From assembly GCA_022361195.1 (NCBI GenBank), contig JAKSBJ010000243.1:1-52405 (forward strand): a DNA stretch of 52,405 bases, read 5' to 3'. Shown in pieces: positions 46,347-52,405 of this stretch (position 1 is its first letter; every line of letters starts with the position of its first letter). A model generated the notes under the pieces. That model was not told the DNA's origin. It did not search any database and saw only the letters and a program-made list of their open reading frames with translations. Source of the DNA: Flavobacteriales bacterium (GTDB lineage Bacteria > Bacteroidota > Bacteroidia > Flavobacteriales_D > Crocinitomicaceae). The translations under genes were made by a program, and so were the position numbers.

Positions 46347-47855
46347 CTACCACTCAACATAGAGCATTTCCGGACTCCATGGAGCTCGGAGGATTGAAAT
46401 TCCCCAGGGTAATTTGTCTATTAAAACATCTGGTGTTTCCCGTTCAATGTACAAAACCCAGGTGCCATCTTTCCGACTCAAATGTCCCTCCCTTTTTAAA
46501 AAGAGTTCACGTAATCCCTGGGTGGATGTACTTTTTAAAGCTTTCCAATGATCCAAAATTGCTTTTAACAAATTATCAGCTTCTTCTTTTTGTTCATCGG
46601 TAAATGGTAAAGGAGGATTGATAACTTCATCCGGATCAATTCCGCAAAGAATTTTATTAAGGAGTAAAGAGTGTTCTTCAATCTCCTCTCCTATTTCACC
46701 AGTAGCTAAATAGTGTAAAAGATAAACAGCCTGATGTTGTAATTCTTCAGTTTTAAACTGCTTATTCTCCAAAAGCCCAATACCATCGAAAAAGGGAAGA
46801 AAATAAGGTTGCAGAATAACCATTCCGGCATTTTTCACCTGTACATGATCCTCAATTTCTTCATCAGGCTGATTCAATCGATCTAGAAAAGCTTTTTTCT
46901 CATCATCAGCATCTTCTACAACAATTGGAGATTTTCTGATCCATTCAATAATTTCTTCCTTGTTCTGGAGTTTTTTGTGTTTACCAATGTAATTTTCAAG
47001 AATCTCAAGCTTTTCTTCTACCATAAAATGATCCATCTCCACGACTGCATGAATCAACTTATTTAAGTTATCGTTTTCTCCTTCATAAGCGGTAAGAATC
47101 TCTCTAATCGTTTGAACCGAATTATAATTTGCTTCGATAAATTTTCCAATCTTTTTGAACTCTGTTACCTCTGGTATTTCAATAGCCAGAAGTTTAAAAT
47201 AGGGTTCCCAATTGTCTTTTGAAGTTGTTCTCTTAATCAGTTGTTTTACAAAGGACTCATTTTCCTCAGAAAACTGAGATAAACTTAGAAGGATGGTGAA
47301 TAAATTATCTTTATTCAATTGATAGACCAGTCTTTTTCTAAAGTTTTGATGTTGAAGGTTTGATTGGATTTCAGATAAAAGCAATTCAGCTTCTTCTTGC
47401 AAGAGTGTTTTTATTTCGTCATTTATTCGGACCTCTTTAAAATGAGCTGCCCACCAAGGAATACGCCCATGTTTCAAAAAATGAACAATTAGTTTTATAA
47501 CATCATCTGATTCTTCTCTAATTTGAACATTTCGTCCTAAATCGTTTTGTCCATCTCCTCTGGCGTTTGCTTCAGATAACTGTTCATTGAGTTTTTCACG
47601 AAGTTGTGTTCTGAGTCTTTCTTTTATCCCAGGTAAGTTAGCTGGATCAAAATTAAATCCTTGTAAGTCTAGCTCTAATCGATCAATCCGAATGACTTTT
47701 CCCTCATGGTCAAATTCATCCAAAAGTTCTTCCAACACCAACTGCACCTCATTCCGAATAAAGGATGATGCTTCATTTTGAAAAGAAAATGCCGTTTCCA
47801 TTCCGGGAACGTCAACCTCAAAAATGAGTTTTGATATTTGGTGTGGGCGTTTCAT
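46347..47855 (-). CDS. Contractile injection system tape-measure-family protein (CIS_TMP type)
   Basis: This 502-residue cytosolic protein has the family N-terminus (HQISKLIFEVDVPG, IRIDRLELDLQGF). Its C-terminal half carries the conserved blocks NAGMVILQPYFLPFFDGIGLL, HQAVYLLHYLATGE...E-HSLLLNKILCGI, and the last segment LPWGISILRAPWSPEML with YVEW. These are characteristic of proteins annotated as CIS tape measure (PF19268-like) in Bacteroidota extracellular CIS loci. The middle is helical and variable. The name is provisional, since the family was named by genome context. Lies upstream of the amidase and immediately downstream of a zinc-ribbon gene. Confidence 0.75.
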   Translation of the reverse strand: MKRPHQISKLIFEVDVPGMETAFSFQNEASSFIRNEVQLVLEELLDEFDHEGKVIRIDRLELDLQGFNFDPANLPGIKERLRTQLREKLNEQLSEANARGDGQNDLGRNVQIREESDDVIKLIVHFLKHGRIPWWAAHFKEVRINDEIKTLLQEEAELLLSEIQSNLQHQNFRKRLVYQLNKDNLFTILLSLSQFSEENESFVKQLIKRTTSKDNWEPYFKLLAIEIPEVTEFKKIGKFIEANYNSVQTIREILTAYEGENDNLNKLIHAVVEMDHFMVEEKLEILENYIGKHKKLQNKEEIIEWIRKSPIVVEDADDEKKAFLDRLNQPDEEIEDHVQVKNAGMVILQPYFLPFFDGIGLLENKQFKTEELQHQAVYLLHYLATGEIGEEIEEHSLLLNKILCGIDPDEVINPPLPFTDEQKEEADNLLKAILDHWKALKSTSTQGLRELFLKREGHLSRKDGTWVLYIERETPDVLIDKLPWGISILRAPWSPEMLYVEW

Positions 47856-47861
47856 TTTTGC

Positions 47862-48098
47862 TTAATCCTTTTCTAGCGCATAGGTTTTAACCAACTCATT
47901 ATCCTTAAAAAAATAAAGTCGTTCACAATTTGGACATCTCCAAACCTCTTGTTTTGGCAAGGGAATATTCAGAGGGTCAAAATTTTCCTTATTGATTATT
48001 GCATCCCATTCAACATCTGTATAGACATTCAGTTCGATCTCATTTGGAACTGCTGAATTGGATAATATTTTACCACATTTACAACCGAATTTTGCCAT
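47862..48098 (-). CDS. Small zinc-ribbon protein of unknown function
   Basis: This 78-residue protein has four cysteines arranged as C6-x-C8 and C55-x-x-C58 (GCKCGK, WRCPNCERLYFF), a zinc ribbon. Conserved-looking features are VPNEIELNVYTDVEWD and PLNIPLPKQEVWRCP. It is 6 bp upstream of the tape-measure-family gene on the same strand, so it is probably co-transcribed. I do not know its function. Confidence 0.7.
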   Translation of the reverse strand: MAKFGCKCGKILSNSAVPNEIELNVYTDVEWDAIINKENFDPLNIPLPKQEVWRCPNCERLYFFKDNELVKTYALEKD

Positions 48099-48329
48099 TC
48101 AAACTTCATTTTATACTTGAGTCATGCACGTTAAAAAAGTGTCCATAAAGTCAAGAAAAATGCTAGAATTGAAAATACTATTTTTTAAGGAAAAACGGAA
48201 AGATTCGGGGAGAAAAAAAAGCACTTTTCATAAATGGACATAATGATTTAGTTTTCAAAAGACAACCCCTCAAAACTGGCCCACTTTTTGTTACTTGAAT
48301 TAATCGATTTTCACCAACTTTTACTAATT

Positions 48330-48337
48330 TAGGTTTG
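48330..48337 (+). promoter_or_regulatory. Possible promoter -7 element of the WG-repeat gene
   Basis: TAGGTTTG matches TAnnTTTG and lies 16 nt before the ATG at 48354, giving a short leader. No clear TTG -33 element was found at 17-23 nt upstream. Confidence 0.45.
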
Positions 48338-48353
48338 ACCCAATTCTAGCCAT

Positions 48354-49604
48354 ATGAAAAGTCCATTTGTTCTAAAACAATTTTTACTAATATTCTTTTT
48401 GGGATCATTCATTTCCATTTCTCGAAATCCTGTTCCCAAATATTTTAGGATAGAAGTGAACAATAAATACGGATACATCGATAAGTTAGGAAATGAAATC
48501 GTTAAACCGCAATTTAAACGAGCACAAAAATATGTTTATGGAAATGTGTTTTGGGCCAGAGATTTTAACCAGAACTATCTTCTTTTTAATGTAGATGGAA
48601 CAACAATATCAAAAGATACATTTGATCACTGCTCCAAACAATTTACAATTAACAAATGGACCGTAAAAAAAGATGATCAATATGGGATAATAGACTCTAC
48701 TGGTCAAATTCTCGTTCCATTCGAGTATGAAAAACTTAAAACCTATCGTGACGGATTGATAGTAGCAACAAAAAAAGATAAGTTAGGATATATCTTCGAA
48801 GAAACCTCAGAAAAGTTCATTCCCCTACCTAATCAAGAGAACTATGATTACGAATACTTAGGGGAGTTTTATTTTTCTTTTTTTGACAAAAAGGAGAATC
48901 GTTATGGCATCTATAATAGTAGAACAGGTAAAATAGATGTGAAGGCTAAACATCGAAAAATAGGGCGAGTCAGATATCAGCAAGTTTTATTAGAATCTTT
49001 TGATAAGGGCAAAAATAAGGGGATTGGAATCTATGACCTTAGACTCAAAAAATTCATTGTTCCTCCAGGAGAGTACATTGACATATGGATACCTGCAAAT
49101 GTCAGTTATCTTGAAAGCAGCGCGATAGACCAAATGGAAGAAGACAGTCTATTTATTGGAACCAAGTCTGAAGATGGTAAGACTTTGGTATATTATGTCA
49201 TAAATTCTCATGGAAAATCCTTCAAAGTAAAGGGGAATTTAGCGCCTCAGGGGTACAACTTTTGGGATTCAGGTTTTTTTGGGGGAATAGCAGTATTTAA
49301 ATACAAAGTCCAAAATCAGGTGAAGATTGGAATTATTAATCCTAAAGGAGAACTACTTTTTGCACCCAAATATGATGGAGTTTTTGGAGTTTCTGAGCAA
49401 ATGATCACTATTTCTAAAAATGGATTATTTGGTTATATAAACCTTAGCGGCAATGAAATTATTGAACCACAATTTAAAAAAGCAGGAAGGTTTATTAATG
49501 GTATCACCTATGTGAAAAAGGAAATCTTAAAAGATCACGAAATTATCATTGAAGAGGGTTACATTAACAAAGAAGGAAACTTTGTTTGGAAAAAACCTCA
49601 ATAA
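48354..49604 (+). CDS. WG-repeat protein, on the strand opposite to the CIS genes
   Basis: This 416-residue protein has an N-terminal hydrophobic segment (signal peptide or anchor, about 8-24). At least five WG/KWG-like repeats follow (pattern YGYID-x-x-G-x-x-x-x-x-P-x-[FY]-[DE]-x-A), such as NKYGYIDKLGNEIVKPQF, DQYGIIDSTGQILVPFEY, VKIGIINPKGELLFAPKY and GLFGYINLSGNEIIEPQF. Such repeats are thought to form a propeller or solenoid; the function is unknown. It interrupts a run of minus-strand CIS genes and seems to have its own promoter, so it may be an insertion unrelated to the CIS. Confidence 0.82.
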   Translation: MKSPFVLKQFLLIFFLGSFISISRNPVPKYFRIEVNNKYGYIDKLGNEIVKPQFKRAQKYVYGNVFWARDFNQNYLLFNVDGTTISKDTFDHCSKQFTINKWTVKKDDQYGIIDSTGQILVPFEYEKLKTYRDGLIVATKKDKLGYIFEETSEKFIPLPNQENYDYEYLGEFYFSFFDKKENRYGIYNSRTGKIDVKAKHRKIGRVRYQQVLLESFDKGKNKGIGIYDLRLKKFIVPPGEYIDIWIPANVSYLESSAIDQMEEDSLFIGTKSEDGKTLVYYVINSHGKSFKVKGNLAPQGYNFWDSGFFGGIAVFKYKVQNQVKIGIINPKGELLFAPKYDGVFGVSEQMITISKNGLFGYINLSGNEIIEPQFKKAGRFINGITYVKKEILKDHEIIIEEGYINKEGNFVWKKPQ

Positions 49605-49627
49605 AAGACAAAATTAGTTTAAACACC

Positions 49628-51730
49628 TTATTCTTCTGGCTGTTCTTGTGATACCTTTACTTGATAATTAATTAGCCAATTGATGACTTCTTTAACTTCT
49701 CCTGCCTCATTTCTAAGATTTTTTGTTCCGTATTTGGATTGATACCCTTCAATATCATCATCAATTCCACTCAGAAACTTTGGATCATTTGGATCTGGCT
49801 CATAAGTGGTTTTTTCATCATACTTAGGATATCGTGTTTCTTCAGTCTCACGATAAACACCAAAAGAGTGTGAGCCTACGATATTAGCACTAGTACGATC
49901 CTGTGAAACGACGGATGACGGTTTTTTGTCTTTTTTAAAATTTCCTGCTTTTCGGTACTCATCCCTTTTTTTATCGTTCCAATTCAACCCTTCTCCATAG
50001 TCAATTCTTTCAGCCCATTTTTGAGGATTTATACTACTCAGTGAAAGGTTCGTTAGGATATCAATTTTTTCCTTATCAATCTCCCAACCTGTGAGTCTTT
50101 CCGTTCCATTTTGATATTCCTCTATATTTTCATTCCATTTTTCAGCATTCTCGACCTTTTCCTTGTAATCAGACTTTAATTTTTCATCCTCGTCAGAATC
50201 TGTTGACATTGCAGGTTTTTCAGAATCGGGCACAAAAGCGGTACCATTCCATTTTAATCCAACTGGGGGAAAAATTTTCAACCAGGCCACAAAATTCTGC
50301 ATTGTTCTCAAAGTGGCGTTTCCTTCTAAATCATAGCCAGGTTGATTTTGGTCAGGATTAGCGGTCATTTCTTCTCCCTTATTTCCTATCCATCCACTAC
50401 CTTCTTCATCTGTATCCAAATTTTCTTCTGCACCTTTTTCACCATAAAGCTGATGTGCATCGGAATACAGCTTTTCTAAATCTTCCTTTACTTCTTCCTC
50501 CTGACCTTCTTCCCAGTCATCTCTAACCTCTTTATCTTCTTCAAACTGTTCTCCAGCCATTTCTATCGTAGGATTTCCTATTGAACTGGACTGATTTACA
50601 ATTAACTCAAATTTCTTTTTCCTATAGATTTTCAAAAGCGTTCCACGATCAGTATCACTTAAATCCAATAAAAACTTTTGAACATCTTCATCTGATGCTG
50701 AATCATCAATTTCCGGTAAACCTGTCATTTCATCTCTAACCCCATTTATTTCTTGGGCAGATGGAATATCATCATCCAGGTTAGCTAAAACTTCATAAGG
50801 ATCTTCACCATCCCCCTCCTTTTCAGCATCTACAATGCTCTCCATTGCCTTTGGAGCAAAAAGAGGTAATATATCATCAATTGATTCAACACCTAAGAAA
50901 TCAATATAATAATCAGGCCCATTTTCATTTGGGATTCTAAATTCACGGTAAGGTTCAAAATGATCTTCATCATTAACTCTACCTTCCTGATCGACTTCTC
51001 CCTCTAATTTTCCATGTAAATCATCTCTTGATTCTCTAAAATTATCTGGGTTGAAGTGTCCTTGATAATCAGTTGATATATCATCCATTTCAACTTCATC
51101 TGGCGTGCCTTCTTCCAAATACTCAATTAGTTTTTTGAGTTGCTTTTTCTGAGCTTTACTTTCATGTTTTTCTTGAGTTATCTCATCCTTTTGGCCTTGT
51201 TTGAGCAATCTCTGGATTCCTGTTTTTTTACCAAGTTTTTTTGCCTCTTTAGGAGAAATACCAAAGAACATGCTGAGAAGTGCATACAGTTCTTCATCCG
51301 ATTTTTTGATATTCTTTTTTTTATTTCTAAACAGCCCTGCAAGGCCCTTCTTTTCTCCAGTTAGCTGATCAATTGACTCGCTCCGTTTATTATACTCTTC
51401 CGATTTGGTGCTAAAGAAAGATTCCTCTCCCATATCATCGTCCGCCTGCATATCTTTTAGTTCCTCTAGTCCTTCATAAATGTTTTCACGCCATTGTTCC
51501 AGATTCCCTTGCAAATCAGAAGATATATTTTCTGAAGATGTAGGTCTGGACTCTTCAATTATTTGATTTATAAAAGGACTCAAGATTTTTTCAATCTTAT
51601 CGAGCATCCAAGGCTGAATACTTACTTCAGTTAAATTATCTCTTCCCGTTTCAAAAGGAGGTGCGTACATCATCTCTTCAAGCATATCAGAATCTCTAGT
51701 ACCTTTCGCAACAGCTGTTTTTGTCTCCAT
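49628..51730 (-). CDS. Large acidic protein of unknown function, next to the CIS AAA+ ATPase
   Basis: This 700-residue, highly charged and mainly acidic protein has no signal peptide, membrane segment or catalytic motif that I can recognise. Blocks: a compact N-terminus (about 40-65, IQPWMLDKIEKILSPFIN); a basic helical stretch about 130-185 (FRNKKKNIKKSDEELYALLS, KKLGKKTGIQRLLKQGQ); long acidic low-complexity segments; a region with NGPDYYIDFLGVESIDDILP; and a C-terminal part with WLINYQVKV. It follows the AAA+ gene by 10 bp on the same strand, so it belongs to the CIS operon. It could be a cargo/effector, a structural partner or an assembly factor; I cannot decide which. Confidence 0.7.
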   Translation of the reverse strand: METKTAVAKGTRDSDMLEEMMYAPPFETGRDNLTEVSIQPWMLDKIEKILSPFINQIIEESRPTSSENISSDLQGNLEQWRENIYEGLEELKDMQADDDMGEESFFSTKSEEYNKRSESIDQLTGEKKGLAGLFRNKKKNIKKSDEELYALLSMFFGISPKEAKKLGKKTGIQRLLKQGQKDEITQEKHESKAQKKQLKKLIEYLEEGTPDEVEMDDISTDYQGHFNPDNFRESRDDLHGKLEGEVDQEGRVNDEDHFEPYREFRIPNENGPDYYIDFLGVESIDDILPLFAPKAMESIVDAEKEGDGEDPYEVLANLDDDIPSAQEINGVRDEMTGLPEIDDSASDEDVQKFLLDLSDTDRGTLLKIYRKKKFELIVNQSSSIGNPTIEMAGEQFEEDKEVRDDWEEGQEEEVKEDLEKLYSDAHQLYGEKGAEENLDTDEEGSGWIGNKGEEMTANPDQNQPGYDLEGNATLRTMQNFVAWLKIFPPVGLKWNGTAFVPDSEKPAMSTDSDEDEKLKSDYKEKVENAEKWNENIEEYQNGTERLTGWEIDKEKIDILTNLSLSSINPQKWAERIDYGEGLNWNDKKRDEYRKAGNFKKDKKPSSVVSQDRTSANIVGSHSFGVYRETEETRYPKYDEKTTYEPDPNDPKFLSGIDDDIEGYQSKYGTKNLRNEAGEVKEVINWLINYQVKVSQEQPEE

Positions 51731-51740
51731 AAATGTTCAC

Positions 51741-52405
51741 TTAAATGGTCTTCCCCTCTTTCGTTAATTCCTGAATAACTGATTCGTGAATAGCAGATTT
51801 GTCAAGTTCTTCTTTATTTTCTGCAAGCATCTTAATCAATGCATGATTTACAATGTTTGACACATGTGCTCCGGTGAGTTCATATTGACCCGCAATTTGA
51901 TTAATATCAACATCATCAGAAAGTTTAATTCCCTCTGGCAAACATAATTTCCACAACTTGGCCCTTTCATCTTTCTTAGGAATAGGGAAATAAACAATTG
52001 TATTAAACCTCCTAATAAAAGCTCGATCAATATTGGCTTTAAAATTAGAAGCGAGAATTACCATTCCCTTATACTCTTCCACTCTTTGAAGTAGGTAACT
52101 TACTTCTTGATTAGCATATCGATCATTTGAACTTTCTGTGGTTGTTCTCTTTCCAAATAATGCATCTGCTTCATCAAAGAACAAAATCCATTCAGATCGT
52201 TCAGCCTTATCAAAAATTTTGGCCAGATTCTTTTCGGTCTCACCAATATACTTGGAAACGATCAGTGATAAATCAACACGGTAAACATCTTTTCCCAGCT
52301 CTTTTCCCAGAATAGCTGCCGTCATTGTTTTTCCAGTTCCCGGAGGCCCATAAAACAAAGCTTTAAATCCAACTTTAGCCCTCTTTTCTATATTGTATTT
52401 TTCTT
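51741..52405 (-). CDS. AAA+ ATPase of the contractile injection system (Afp15/CDC48-like), N-terminus beyond the window
   Basis: The frame stays open to the right edge, so the N-terminal part is missing. The visible 220 residues include Walker A YGPPGTGKTMTA, Walker B WILFFDEADALFGKR, a sensor-1 region MVILASNFKANID, the arginine-finger candidate RAFIRRFNTIVYFPIPK, and a C-terminal helical lid (GAHVSNIVNHALIKML). This fits the CDC48-like ATPase found in extracellular contractile injection systems (Afp15-like), believed to help particle assembly. Identification as CIS component rests on the neighbouring tape-measure-family gene. It is followed 10 bp later by the acidic 700-residue protein. Confidence 0.85.
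   Translation of the reverse strand, partial: EKYNIEKRAKVGFKALFYGPPGTGKTMTAAILGKELGKDVYRVDLSLIVSKYIGETEKNLAKIFDKAERSEWILFFDEADALFGKRTTTESSNDRYANQEVSYLLQRVEEYKGMVILASNFKANIDRAFIRRFNTIVYFPIPKKDERAKLWKLCLPEGIKLSDDVDINQIAGQYELTGAHVSNIVNHALIKMLAENKEELDKSAIHESVIQELTKEGKTI

Noticed and set aside
1..52405. tRNA, rRNA, IS elements, integrase or att sites
   Set aside because: None recognised on either strand by eye; intergenic gaps are short and contain no cloverleaf or transposase remnants.

Overview
The window looks like a chromosome segment of a member of the Bacteroidota, most likely Flavobacteriales. The DNA is AT-rich. Shine-Dalgarno sequences are largely absent. Several promoters fit the Bacteroidota consensus (TTG or TTTG about 19-23 nt upstream of TAnnTTTG). 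A secreted protein ends in a type IX secretion (T9SS) sorting domain. The ParE/ParC sequences, the YwqK/WG/ELW-repeat proteins and the LytTR-type two-component pair are also typical of this phylum. No tRNA, rRNA, IS element or CRISPR array was seen.

Layout. (1) 1-5530, minus strand: a histidine operon in the order hisL-hisG-hisD-hisC-hisB-hisH-hisA with overlapping genes, running off the left edge. It is preceded by a His-rich leader peptide and a transcription attenuator. (2) 5573-8717, minus: a GbsR/MarR-type regulator, four small membrane proteins that look like two duplicated pairs, and an SDR-type epimerase-like protein. Two near-identical palindromes (AACTTTCA-N8-TGAAAGTT) sit upstream of the regulator and upstream of the membrane genes. 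(3) 8791-18407: topoisomerase IV genes parC and parE, separated by a GT87-like membrane glycosyltransferase, a TPR protein and two small envelope proteins. (4) 18626-23758: a TonB-dependent receptor, a small lipoprotein and a large YwqK/MORN-like repeat protein.

(5) 23868-37714, minus: the most striking region. A PlsC-like acyltransferase lies 21 bp upstream of a single 2805-residue polyketide synthase with the order KS-AT-DH-MT-ER-KR-ACP-TE. This is the layout of animal fatty acid synthase or fungal highly reducing PKS, with an apparently intact C-methyltransferase. A strong terminator follows. Next comes an operon for an Sfp-type phosphopantetheinyl transferase (which could activate the ACP), an outer-membrane beta-barrel-like protein and a CotH-family lipoprotein, then a long-chain acyl-CoA synthetase with its own promoter. 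A plausible reading is synthesis of a methyl-branched reduced acyl chain, its release by the TE, activation by the acyl-CoA synthetase and esterification by the acyltransferase.

(6) 37870-45423: a T9SS-exported ELWxxDGT-repeat protein, a 576-bp intergenic region with small inverted repeats, a BacNav-like voltage-gated channel with an acidic selectivity filter, and a LytTR response regulator with its propeller/Y_Y_Y sensor kinase. (7) 45472-52405, mostly minus: the edge of what appears to be a contractile injection system (CIS) locus, with an amidase, a CIS tape-measure-family protein, a small zinc-ribbon protein, a WG-repeat protein on the opposite strand, a 700-residue acidic protein of unknown function and a CDC48-like AAA+ ATPase cut by the right edge. 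Sheath, tube and baseplate genes, if present, lie outside the window.
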